From Rhizobium album (lineage in GTDB: Bacteria; Pseudomonadota; Alphaproteobacteria; Rhizobiales; Rhizobiaceae): 64,000 nt of DNA. The notes below the pieces were generated by a model. That model ran no database searches. It was not told the DNA's origin and was given only the letters and a program-made list of their open reading frames with translations. The stretch lies in contig NZ_QFBC01000003.1 in NCBI RefSeq assembly GCF_003122325.1, positions 372,001 to 436,000 of the forward strand, read 5' to 3'. The position numbers and the translations under genes were made by a program. Numbering within the stretch: the first letter of the stretch is position 1; every line of letters begins with the position of its first letter. Positions 45,186-52,073 of the stretch are shown here, piece by piece.

Positions 45186-46210
45186 TCAAGATTCTCACGC
45201 CACAACTCGGACAGCAGCTAGTCAATAGCCTAATGAACACAGAGGAGGCTCGGGGTTTACTTGTTAATTTCGCAAATGAATCCGGTGACGTGCTAAAAAA
45301 GGGTATTCTTGGTTTCGGCACCATGTCTGCGACCGAATACAAGCAAATGAGTGACCGCCTTTTTGTGGAGACCTATGCCAACTTTGCCAATGGCCTGGGG
45401 TCTGTTATGGAGAGAAACGGTCTCCTAAAATCGAATTACCTCGACCCTGTATACAAGGCACTGAATATCTCTATCAACAATATCGAGTACGGCACATCTG
45501 ACGTCAAATTCGGCGCCGGTGAACCCCAATCCTCGAATGGCAACGATTTCATTGTTACTCCTGGAAGCGCAATTGGCATCGACACTGCCGATGGGGATGA
45601 TGTTGTTCTGATGGGAACGGGAGGAAGCTCCGTCTCCGACAGTGGTGGAAGTGACACCTATGTTGCACAAGGCAACGGAAATGAGGCGTATTTCTCTGCA
45701 AATTCGAGTGACGTCTATGTCACAGCCTATGAAGGCGGGGCCTCTATTACTCATTTTCAAACCGGAGATCACGACAACATCTTGGGCTTTAGCCGGGCGC
45801 ATTTCTACGATCAGAGTGTCGCGTTCGATCGGGACGGAAATGCGGGACAGGCATATCGCCTGTACCAAGCCGCCTTTGATCGCAAGCCGGATGCCAGCGG
45901 CCTTGGCCATTGGATCCAGGAACTCGATGATGCGGCCACCGATCTCATTTCGATGGCGAACAGCTTCATTGTCTCAGACGAGTTCAGGATCACGTATGGT
46001 ACACCTGATACAGTAAGCAATTCCGCGTTTCTCAGCTTGGTCTACCAAAATGTCTTGGACCGGTCACCGGACGATGGTGGCTTTTCGTATTGGATAGCGG
46101 AATTGGATGGAGGCCTTGAGCGTGAGAAGATGCTCGCCTCGTTTTCAGAAAGTAACGAGAACAAGGCGAATGTGGCCTTGGATATCGAGAATGGCATCTG
46201 GTACGTTTGA
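45110..46210 (+). CDS. C-terminal part of a split DUF4214 protein (-1 frame)
   Basis: An open frame of 366 residues with an unlikely independent start (no ribosome site). From about residue 10 it reads as the continuation of the upstream frame. The centre is a beta-roll-like region with GDDVVLMGTGG and DSGGSDTYVAQGNG, similar to hemolysin-type calcium-binding repeats. The end has two DUF4214 units (AYRLYQAAFDRKPDASGLGHW and LVYQNVLDRSPDDGGFSYW). Such proteins are usually exported by type I systems. No transporter is nearby. Confidence 0.75.
   Translation: MAQSYMGCGKEVVSDALEEAGKNAVIKILTPQLGQQLVNSLMNTEEARGLLVNFANESGDVLKKGILGFGTMSATEYKQMSDRLFVETYANFANGLGSVMERNGLLKSNYLDPVYKALNISINNIEYGTSDVKFGAGEPQSSNGNDFIVTPGSAIGIDTADGDDVVLMGTGGSSVSDSGGSDTYVAQGNGNEAYFSANSSDVYVTAYEGGASITHFQTGDHDNILGFSRAHFYDQSVAFDRDGNAGQAYRLYQAAFDRKPDASGLGHWIQELDDAATDLISMANSFIVSDEFRITYGTPDTVSNSAFLSLVYQNVLDRSPDDGGFSYWIAELDGGLEREKMLASFSESNENKANVALDIENGIWYV
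45134..45140 (+). promoter_or_regulatory. Candidate -1 frameshift heptamer GGGAAAG
   Basis: In the upstream frame the bases read gcG GGA AAG, a canonical X XXY YYZ site identical to the known slippery site of the phage lambda G-T genes. A -1 slip joins the two open frames into one. The downstream sequence has only weak pairing potential (TTTCC/GGAAG), so a stimulator is not clear. Confidence 0.45.
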
Positions 46211-46249
46211 GGTTGCGCGGCAAATTTTTTGCCTAGGAGCACAGCGCAG

Positions 46250-46528
46250 GTGACCGACTTCTTCAAATGGCGTCCGGAGGTGGGTCTCGAACCTTGGTTC
46301 GAGGCGGATGCGAGTTATCCGCGGCGACTGGTCCCTATTGCCCCCGCTGGGCGCCGAGCACTCTGGATCCTGATGGCTGGAATGGCATCGGCTATACCAG
46401 CAGTTCCCCTGCTGGCGCTTTTTGATCCTCACTACCTGCTGGTCCTCGGAGTAATCGTGCTGGCCGAATTCGGCTTTCCGATATGGTTTCTATGGAGGAT
46501 ACGCGGGCGGGTGAAAGAGGTGGAGTAG
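46250..46528 (+). CDS. Small membrane hypothetical protein, 92 residues
   Basis: A GTG start after TAGGAGC gives VTDFFKWRPEVGLEPWF. Two hydrophobic segments (ALWILMAGMASAIPAVPLLALF and LLVLGVIVLAEFGFPIWFLW, each split around charged ends) follow, and a basic tail RIRGRVKEVE. A TTG 21 bp upstream is less likely. No family is recognised. It is the last host gene before the prophage junction. The 215 bp after it hold no gene. Confidence 0.55.
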   Translation: MTDFFKWRPEVGLEPWFEADASYPRRLVPIAPAGRRALWILMAGMASAIPAVPLLALFDPHYLLVLGVIVLAEFGFPIWFLWRIRGRVKEVE

Positions 46529-46743
46529 GTGGCGCACATGCAATCGCCGCTCGATAGCCCGATCGCTTCGGTGGCCTGTTTTTTTGTACGTCGTGAAAGT
46601 TTATGGGCAGCGGTCCATGTGACCTCCGCCCCACGTCCCGAACATCAACGTTATCGCAAAAAGCCCGGAAATGACGGGTTTCGATGCGATGTTCGGGAAC
46701 GATAAACACGCCTTGTCCCGGTCGATCTTTTCCGTAAAAATGA

Positions 46744-46791
<48 letters not shown>

Positions 46792-46881
46792 CATCGCAAA
46801 TCGTTCAAAAACAATGCCGCGCCATGCCTGCGTGTGTAAAATGCGGCATGAAATTCCCCAATCCTTCCAGTGCCACCATAT

Positions 46882-46903
46882 CAAATTTGTAAAATGAAAT
46901 TTG
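46882..46903. promoter_or_regulatory. Operator candidate near the phage left end
   Basis: CAAATTT-gtaaaatg-AAATTTG has perfect 7-bp arms. It shares TTGTAAAAT with the inverted repeat at 47794-47818 next to the repressor gene. It may be a binding site of the same repressor, controlling the genes that start at 47012. Confidence 0.4.
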
Positions 46904-47011
46904 CTTAAACCTGTCATTCAGATAGCACCTATTGACTCTCTCCACCAGGGAGAACATGAAGAGAACAGGCGATGCGGCCGCCAATCAACAGGACTAGATC
47001 TGGAGATTGGA

Positions 47012-47326
47012 ATGAAAGACGACCCCGGCCCCGAGCCTCGGTACAAATGGACCTACACATGGCCGGGCGAAAATCACAAAGATTACGTCGGCTATGATGG
47101 TGATCGGCAGATAGGCCGGATCTTCTTCGATGATGCGGGGCCAACGAAGGGGCTATGGCGCTGGGCATCCGGATACATCAAGGAAGCGAAGAAGCGCGGC
47201 CCAATCCCTCACAACGGATATAAGCCGTCGGCCCGACTTGCGGCGCAAGCTGTCGAGGACCATTACGAAGCCAAGATGCAGGAGAACAATCTGCCCTATG
47301 GCCACGGGAAGAGGAATATCACATGA
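47012..47326 (+). CDS. Phage early hypothetical protein, 104 residues
   Basis: The frame starts MKDDPGPEPRYKWTYTWPG after TGGAGATTGG. It is Trp/Tyr-rich and hydrophilic, with GYDGDRQIGRIFFDD and a C-terminal helix. It overlaps the next gene by ATGA. No known function. Confidence 0.65.
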   Translation: MKDDPGPEPRYKWTYTWPGENHKDYVGYDGDRQIGRIFFDDAGPTKGLWRWASGYIKEAKKRGPIPHNGYKPSARLAAQAVEDHYEAKMQENNLPYGHGKRNIT

Positions 47327-47520
47327 GCATCGACGGCCACAGCAGCGCACCGGGAGCCAGTATCCACGTCAATCACTGGTGCGAGCATGAGGGGTGCAAG
47401 CAATGGGGATGTTACGGACATAGCCCCAGGAAGGACGTGCCGGCTCGGTGGTGGTGCGCGGAGCACTTCCCGCATAAATTCGGGGCCGAGCTTGAGGCGG
47501 AGTTGAAGGCGCGGGGTTAG
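47323..47520 (+). CDS. Cys/His-rich phage protein, 65 residues
   Basis: It has HWCEHEGCKQWGCYGH and a later WWCAEHFPH, a pattern able to bind zinc. It is coupled to the preceding gene by an ATGA overlap. Its stop overlaps the stop of the convergent repressor gene. A small zinc-binding early protein is likely; the role is unknown. Confidence 0.6.
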   Translation: MSIDGHSSAPGASIHVNHWCEHEGCKQWGCYGHSPRKDVPARWWCAEHFPHKFGAELEAELKARG

Positions 47521-47792
47521 TTGTCGGCCTTCTCCACCAGATCGAGAATTTCCTGCTTAGCCGTCGGCGTCATGCGCTCCCAAGCGTAGATCATCGTCTT
47601 GACGTACTGGGGCGTACCTGTCGCCCAGATCCCCCGCAGCTGCTTTGAAACGGTGTTCTCAGCAACGCCTAGCAGCTTTGCCAGCGTCTTCTGATTCAAT
47701 CCTGCGAGCTTTGCCCGCTTTTGCCACGGTTCGTTGTCCATGTCTTGGACTCGTACCGTTTCGCTCGATTCATCGCAATAGATAGACGCCAC
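47517..47792 (-). CDS. HTH repressor (Cro/CI-like), 91 residues
   Basis: The protein has a helix-turn-helix: AKLAGLNQKTLAKLLGVAENTVSKQLRG around residues 28-56, typical of small phage repressors. The start may be 47792 or the internal ATG at MDNEPWQ. An inverted repeat lies just upstream, between it and the rightward gene at 47882. It is therefore likely a lysogeny or early-gene regulator. Confidence 0.7.
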   Translation of the reverse strand: MASIYCDESSETVRVQDMDNEPWQKRAKLAGLNQKTLAKLLGVAENTVSKQLRGIWATGTPQYVKTMIYAWERMTPTAKQEILDLVEKADN

Positions 47793-47793
47793 G

Positions 47794-47818
47794 TTGATTT
47801 TCCAATTGTAAAAATCAA
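47794..47818. promoter_or_regulatory. Inverted-repeat operator candidate at the divergent promoters
   Basis: TTGATTTT-ccaattgta-AAAATCAA has perfect 8-bp arms, and an overlapping AATTG-taaaaat-CAATT has 5-bp arms. It abuts the repressor start and lies about 64 bp upstream of the gene at 47882. Confidence 0.5.
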
Positions 47819-47881
47819 TTTCACGATTATTATAATGAACGCAGAGTTTATTTCAACGTAAACCACGAAAGGTGGGACACA

Positions 47882-48268
47882 ATGGCGTGGCTGGTCAGAG
47901 ACAACGAAGATGAGCCGTTCCGGATTGAAGCGGCCGAGCCTGAGGCGTGTTGGTGCAAGATGCAGGTATCTGATGAAGTCGTGGCAGCAGCAGAAGCTTG
48001 CTACGCCGAAAGCGAGCAGCTGGACACTTACGGCATCGTAGCAACGATATCGAAGTTCCTTCTCGCGGAACGGCAGAAGATCGCGAGCGATCTGTTCAAT
48101 CGTTATGGCTTCATGGTTCTTACCGAAAAACAAGTGACTATCAGCTTTAGCTCTTCGGAAGAGGCGCGCAGTTTCCATAGCGCCCTCGTCGATATATCCA
48201 CTTACCGCGACAAGTCCGAAGACAGGACATTTGAGGAGATCTCCGCCCGGAAGGCAGGTGGCGAATGA
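47882..48268 (+). CDS. Phage early hypothetical protein, 128 residues
   Basis: It begins MAWLVRDNEDEPFRIEAAEPE after GGTGGGACACA. It is acidic at the N-terminus and helical in the middle. It is the first gene rightward of the repressor and overlaps the next by ATGA. No family is recognised. Confidence 0.65.
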   Translation: MAWLVRDNEDEPFRIEAAEPEACWCKMQVSDEVVAAAEACYAESEQLDTYGIVATISKFLLAERQKIASDLFNRYGFMVLTEKQVTISFSSSEEARSFHSALVDISTYRDKSEDRTFEEISARKAGGE

Positions 48269-48597
48269 GCGATATCGTTCAAGAACTTCGAGAGAGAGCC
48301 GAAAGTTACCGTCTTGGTGGCCCGTCGTCTGAGCACACAGCTCGAATACTTGAAAAGGCTTCCAACGAAATCGAGCGCCTGCGCGAGACGAACCGGAAGC
48401 TTCACCGCCGGGCTCAAATCGGGGAAGCCGTAGTACAGTGCGCGACGGATTACTTGGCCGGGTGGATCAGCGTTTCGAAGCGGTACGACCGCCGTTGGTT
48501 TGCGCTGCTTCTCACGCGACACATTCATACGCGCGTCAGAAAGCTGACGGAACGCTACGACGCCATCGCCAAAGCAGAGGGACGCGACAATGGGTGA
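48265..48597 (+). CDS. Phage early hypothetical protein, 110 residues
   Basis: It begins MSDIVQELRERAESYRLGGP, continues with a coiled segment ILEKASNEIERLRETNRKLH, and ends KAEGRDNG. This form (a short coiled coil with an early 'DIVxELR' start) is common in phage early regions. ATGA overlap upstream and an 8-bp overlap downstream place it in one operon. Confidence 0.65.
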   Translation: MSDIVQELRERAESYRLGGPSSEHTARILEKASNEIERLRETNRKLHRRAQIGEAVVQCATDYLAGWISVSKRYDRRWFALLLTRHIHTRVRKLTERYDAIAKAEGRDNG

Positions 48598-48883
48598 TCC
48601 GCAGCAGGAGTTCATCGACCGATTTTACTTCGAGCACGGCAAATGCTGCGCCGGCTGCGATTGGTGGCGATCGATCTCCAGCGTCATAGGCGACTGCACT
48701 CGCTCGGCTCCAGTCAGCGGCGCAGAGCGTGCCCACATGATCGGCATCGTTGGTGCTCACCCGCTGATCAGCGCCGGCCATGTCGTAACGCCGCGCGAGC
48801 ATGTCTGCGGCGACTTCAAAGACGATTTCGACTGGTCAACTTTGCCGCTGCCATATCGCAAGCGGATAGGAGCACCGACATGA
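48590..48883 (+). CDS. Cys-rich phage protein, 97 residues
   Basis: The N-terminal half has HGKCCAGCDWWRS and GDCTRS, and later REHVCGDF; the Cys could bind zinc or Fe-S. It overlaps its neighbours on both sides. Function unknown. Confidence 0.62.
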   Translation: MGDPQQEFIDRFYFEHGKCCAGCDWWRSISSVIGDCTRSAPVSGAERAHMIGIVGAHPLISAGHVVTPREHVCGDFKDDFDWSTLPLPYRKRIGAPT

Positions 48884-49236
48884 CTGACCTCCTCCCCCGC
48901 GTAGCCAAGGCGATGTCAGATCGCCGACAGGAACTTACAGCCCCGCAGCTTAGCCGGATATGGGAGGAATTGGCGAAGGTGGCGGTTGAGGCCTGTGGCT
49001 GGCAGCCTATGGACACCGCGCCGAAAGATCGGAGCATCCTTGTCGATTTCTCTTACTGGTATCCCGGAGACACCAGCCCGACCGTCAATTTCGCGGTAGC
49101 CACATACGTTCAGAGGGCCGACGGTTACGCGTGGGACACCGGAGATGAGATATTTCAAAGCGGCGCTGCCAATGGCTGGATCGATATCCCGGCAACGAAA
49201 ATAAAGCCGATCGACGAAGAGGCCGGTCATGACTGA
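48880..49236 (+). CDS. DUF551-like phage protein, 118 residues
   Basis: The middle has CGWQPMDTAPKDRSILVDFSYWYPG, resembling the DUF551 'WQPIETAPKDG' motif of phage and rhizobial small proteins. The start at 48880 overlaps the preceding stop (ATGA). It ends EEAGHD. Unknown function. Confidence 0.7.
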   Translation: MTDLLPRVAKAMSDRRQELTAPQLSRIWEELAKVAVEACGWQPMDTAPKDRSILVDFSYWYPGDTSPTVNFAVATYVQRADGYAWDTGDEIFQSGAANGWIDIPATKIKPIDEEAGHD

Positions 49237-49561
49237 CATCAGAGACACCCTATACTATGAGATGAAGGCCGCTTCCCTTTTAGGCAAGCACAAGCAGGCG
49301 AAGATGTTCGCAGCAGCCATTGAGGAGATTGACCGGCTGCGCTTTCAACTCGCCGATCTCGGGCAGGAAGTCGATTGCGCTTGGTCTGTTGCCGGCGACG
49401 CTCTGGGGTTGGGCTGCGACCACGACTGGTTCGATTGCAGCAACGCCAATATTCAAGACACCAAGTCGTGCCGGAAGTGTGGATGGACATGCGGCACGGC
49501 CAGCGAAGATCGGGGGCTCTATATCAAGTGGCCGTGGATGAAGGAGACCGCCGATGGCTGA
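49229..49561 (+). CDS. Phage early hypothetical protein with CxxC motif, 110 residues
   Basis: The N-terminal part is helical (MKAASLLGKHKQAKMFAAAI). The C-terminal part holds GCDHDWFDCSNAN and SCRKCGWTCGT, a likely zinc ribbon. It overlaps both neighbours by 8 bp. Confidence 0.62.
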   Translation: MTDIRDTLYYEMKAASLLGKHKQAKMFAAAIEEIDRLRFQLADLGQEVDCAWSVAGDALGLGCDHDWFDCSNANIQDTKSCRKCGWTCGTASEDRGLYIKWPWMKETADG

Positions 49562-49754
49562 AATAGCTATAGTAGCGACCGTAGACTTGCATACGAACGA
49601 AGTGTTCCAAGCGCTCCCCAATCTCCGTTGGTTCCAACCGGAAGAAGGACCGGCGCGGCTTCAATCGGCATGGCGGGGCCATATAAGCGGCAAGATAGAA
49701 TGGCGCGACGTGCCCACGGTGACGAAAAGAGAGACCGCCCATGACAATGGTTGA
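49554..49754 (+). CDS. Small phage hypothetical protein, 66 residues
   Basis: It begins MAEIAIVATVDLHTNEVFQAL. It has GKIEWRDVPT near the end, similar to short phage proteins that report on query parameters. No family can be named. It overlaps both neighbours. Confidence 0.5.
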   Translation: MAEIAIVATVDLHTNEVFQALPNLRWFQPEEGPARLQSAWRGHISGKIEWRDVPTVTKRETAHDNG

Positions 49755-49906
49755 GAGAGTGGCGAGAGCGATTGCCCTTAGCATGGGAGGGAAAATCACC
49801 GTCCGATCGGCTGGCTCTTCTTCAAGAGCTAATGCGGCTCGGATGGGTGAAGGCCTGGCGCGGCGATGACGGCCTTATCTGGTATCAGAGGACTGGCGGG
49901 GAATGA
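49741..49906 (+). pseudogene. Small phage gene apparently split between two frames
   Basis: One frame starts ATG at 49741 (MTMVERVARAIALSMGGK) and stops at 49869. A +1 frame reads SPSDRLALLQELMRLGWVKAWRGDDG and ends in a TGA that overlaps the next ATG (ATGA at 49903). The second part looks like a real coding end, and the first like a real start. They meet near GGGAAAATC (about 49790). This is either an indel or a short gene started at TTG 49751. Confidence 0.4.
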
Positions 49907-50295
49907 CCAGCATCGCCACTACCCTCCTGCTGTGCACGTCGCTTGTCGCCGTAGATGGAGACACGGCCCGCTGCAAACCAAGCGGACAATTGCTGCGCCT
50001 GCTGGGTGAAGGCGTCGCCGGGGAATACGGCGTCGATGCCCCGGAGATCGGCTCCCACGCTAAATGCGACAAGGAGCGAAAGCTTGCCCTATTGGCAAAG
50101 CGCCGGCTGAAAGAGCTTCTATCCCGCCCCGGTATTCGGGTATCATGGGACGGCGCGGTGGACGCAACACCGAAGCACCGGCCGCTCGTGAACATCTATC
50201 TTCCGAGTGGTGAAGAAATCGGAAAGAAGCTGCTTCGAGAAGGATTCGCGCGGGAATGGCGCAAGGGCAAAAAGGTGGATTGGTGCAATGAATAG
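49903..50295 (+). CDS. Thermonuclease-like (SNase) protein, 130 residues
   Basis: The SNase fold is seen: VDGDTARCKPSGQLLRLLGEGV near residue 17, GVDAPEIGSHAKCDKE near residue 43 and VNIYLPSGEEIGKKLLREGFARE near residue 96. A short hydrophobic N-terminus (MTSIATTLLLCTSLV) may be a signal. Such nucleases occur on phages and plasmids in rhizobia. Overlaps place it in the early operon. Confidence 0.78.
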   Translation: MTSIATTLLLCTSLVAVDGDTARCKPSGQLLRLLGEGVAGEYGVDAPEIGSHAKCDKERKLALLAKRRLKELLSRPGIRVSWDGAVDATPKHRPLVNIYLPSGEEIGKKLLREGFAREWRKGKKVDWCNE

Positions 50296-50551
50296 CAACG
50301 CAATCATCAAGGTCTGCAGTTATTGCAAAGGCGCCGGCTTCCTCCGCGTGAAGCGAGAAGACGTCCCGCCGCAGATGAACATTGCCCGCGCCATCGTCAT
50401 TCGGGCCAACGGCCAGAAAGAGCCTGCGATTACGTCTGGCTACCAGGCAGACAACAGGATCGTGGAACTCGAATTCAAGTGCAATCGCTGCCGCGAAACC
50501 GGAGAGGTGATGTGGACCCGCGGCAAGTCGATCTCCCCGCTTATCTCTTGA
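50288..50551 (+). CDS. Zinc-ribbon-like phage protein, 87 residues
   Basis: Two half-sites, CSYCKGAGF near residue 10 and CNRCRETGEV near residue 65, resemble the DnaJ-type CxxCxGxG zinc fold. It overlaps the SNase gene by 8 bp and the convergent membrane gene by 11 bp. It is the last gene of this plus-strand run. Confidence 0.65.
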   Translation: MNSNAIIKVCSYCKGAGFLRVKREDVPPQMNIARAIVIRANGQKEPAITSGYQADNRIVELEFKCNRCRETGEVMWTRGKSISPLIS

Positions 50552-51239
50552 GCGCCCTGTACCCCGCCGCCTGCGCTTCCTTCTCCGTCCGGTAACACCT
50601 CGTCGGGATAACCTGATCCCTATAAGGGCTATCTGGGGTATGGTACGCCCTGCCCTGTCCTACCCAGATGGGGCGGTCTTCTGGGCACGGAGGCCGATAG
50701 TTGCCGTGTAGGCGGTAGAAGCGGGCTGAGTCGTCTTCTGGCAATGTCGGCATTCTGGTGCCGGCGAGGAATGCCAGGAACAGCGCCAGAGACCCACAGA
50801 TAACCAGCCAGACGAGATTGGGCATCCTCTCAACCCGGCGGGTGGCGATAGGCGAAAACGTCATCATCGCAAAGCCGGCCGTCATCATCGCTCGGCCAAA
50901 GCCAGACGTAGCGGTCCCGAGCCAACTATCCGGCTGCCCTAGCACCACCCACAGGAAGCCGTACAGGCCGACATAGCAGGAGCCTAGCGCCAACAACATG
51001 ATGCCATAGACCCCCAAGTGACTGTAGGAGCCGAAGTCATCAACGGTGTCGCGCTGCTGCTGAAACACCACCCTGTACGTCTGTGGCGCATAGACAAAGG
51101 CCGTGATCGACCCGGACACCAGCAGCGTCAGGGACATGGCGCTGGACAAATACGGGTTCGGCGTCACCAGCCCCGCCAGCCAGTAAAGCGCGATGGCAAC
51201 AAGCGTACCAAGCAGCAGCCGGTTATTGATTGTCTTCAC
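50541..51239 (-). CDS. Phage-encoded membrane protein with C-terminal sunset-like motif, 232 residues
   Basis: Five or so transmembrane segments (for example LLLGTLVAIALYWLAGL and LVWLVICGSLALFLAFLAG) are followed by a soluble tail: GRAYHTPDSPYRDQVIPTRC, then EKEAQAAGYRALKR. The tail resembles the 'sunset' or nuclease-associated module. The role is unknown. It lies at the lysis end and could be a holin-like or exclusion protein, but there is no evidence for either. Confidence 0.6.
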   Translation of the reverse strand: MKTINNRLLLGTLVAIALYWLAGLVTPNPYLSSAMSLTLLVSGSITAFVYAPQTYRVVFQQQRDTVDDFGSYSHLGVYGIMLLALGSCYVGLYGFLWVVLGQPDSWLGTATSGFGRAMMTAGFAMMTFSPIATRRVERMPNLVWLVICGSLALFLAFLAGTRMPTLPEDDSARFYRLHGNYRPPCPEDRPIWVGQGRAYHTPDSPYRDQVIPTRCYRTEKEAQAAGYRALKR

Positions 51240-51429
51240 GTCCGGCCTCCGCCATCATGCGCATAACGCCTGTCATGTTCTTCATCACGCGAGACCCGGA
51301 TTCGAGCACCTGCGTGCTTTGCCGGATGTCCGCTTTGTGCCGGGCTATCTCGCGATCAATGGCGCGCACCTGGTGGTGCATGGGATCCGGCCCGAACAGC
51401 CTTGCGATGAAATCGCCAACAATCGTCAT
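51223..51429 (-). CDS. Small phage protein, 68 residues
   Basis: It begins MTIVGDFIARLFGPDPMHHQV and is otherwise a basic helix. It overlaps the next gene (ATGA-type) and precedes the membrane protein, in the lysis region. Function unknown. Confidence 0.55.
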   Translation of the reverse strand: MTIVGDFIARLFGPDPMHHQVRAIDREIARHKADIRQSTQVLESGSRVMKNMTGVMRMMAEAGREDNQ

Positions 51430-51725
51430 GGCCGCGCCCTGTCCCGCATGAACGTGAGCATTTCCTTCATCGCCTCGGTGTTGGCCGCCATGTTGTTCTT
51501 CAAGACCTCACCGAGTACCGCCCACTGCTTGGCGTCTTCCAGGTGCTCTTTCTTGGCCTGCAGCAACTCGTTGTGAGCCGAGCGTAGCCACAGCACCAGG
51601 ACCACCACCGCGGCCATCAGCAGCACAGCTACGGCGCCGATGATGCCGAAATCAAGGATTGACTTGCCGGCGCCGACTACGAGTTCGTCAGGCATTATTT
51701 CCTGCAGCCGGCTTGTTTTTGACAT
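51426..51725 (-). CDS. Membrane-anchored coiled-coil phage protein, 99 residues
   Basis: One transmembrane segment (IIGAVAVLLMAAVVVLVLWL) is followed by a charged coiled coil (HNELLQAKKEHLEDAKQW). The position next to Rz/Rz1 suggests a holin or an auxiliary spanin component. It overlaps Rz1 in another frame. Confidence 0.6.
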   Translation of the reverse strand: MSKTSRLQEIMPDELVVGAGKSILDFGIIGAVAVLLMAAVVVLVLWLRSAHNELLQAKKEHLEDAKQWAVLGEVLKNNMAANTEAMKEMLTFMRDRARP

Positions 51726-51907
51726 GTGCGATTGTGGCTGGCGACTTGGTTGGCAAAGCCGCGGTCGTTGGCGATGATGAATTGTCGAGTGCCCGCCGAC
51801 GGCGTCAGCGTTTCGAATCCAGAGCCATCATTCGCACTTGTCGAGCACCCACTTACCGCCAAGCTCAACGCAAATAGCAGCATCAGATAGCTTGCTGATT
51901 TCGACAT
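51695..51907 (-). CDS. Rz1-like outer-membrane spanin lipoprotein, 70 residues
   Basis: A signal peptide with lipobox LAVSG-C gives a short mature lipoprotein. It begins inside the Rz-like gene in another frame, the classical overlapping spanin arrangement, which supports the call. The outer-membrane subunit would join the inner-membrane Rz to fuse the membranes in lysis. Confidence 0.7.
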   Translation of the reverse strand: MSKSASYLMLLFALSLAVSGCSTSANDGSGFETLTPSAGTRQFIIANDRGFANQVASHNRTCQKQAGCRK

Positions 51908-52073
51908 TCGTCTTGCTCCGTTCTCGGATGAGTTCCATGGATCGCTGGAGGGCTGCCGTACGCTCCAGATCGCGTCCGTCGCTACGGCCGCTGTAGTAGG
52001 CGGGGATAGAGATGGCTAAGGCGCCGAGCACGCAGCCGGCGCCGATCTTGAGCCAGTCGAGCACGCCGAACAT
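51828..52073 (-). CDS. Rz-like inner-membrane spanin, 81 residues
   Basis: It has an N-terminal transmembrane segment (IGAGCVLGALAISIPAYYSG), then a helical periplasmic part (RTAALQRSMELIRERSKTNV) and a Cys at the end. It starts where the endolysin stops. The nested Rz1 makes this the inner spanin. Confidence 0.68.
   Translation of the reverse strand: MFGVLDWLKIGAGCVLGALAISIPAYYSGRSDGRDLERTAALQRSMELIRERSKTNVEISKLSDAAICVELGGKWVLDKCE

Noticed and set aside
51018-51576. Plus-strand frames opposite the lysis genes
   Set aside because: No ribosome sites and no motifs. The minus strand has overlapping genes with lipobox and membrane segments.
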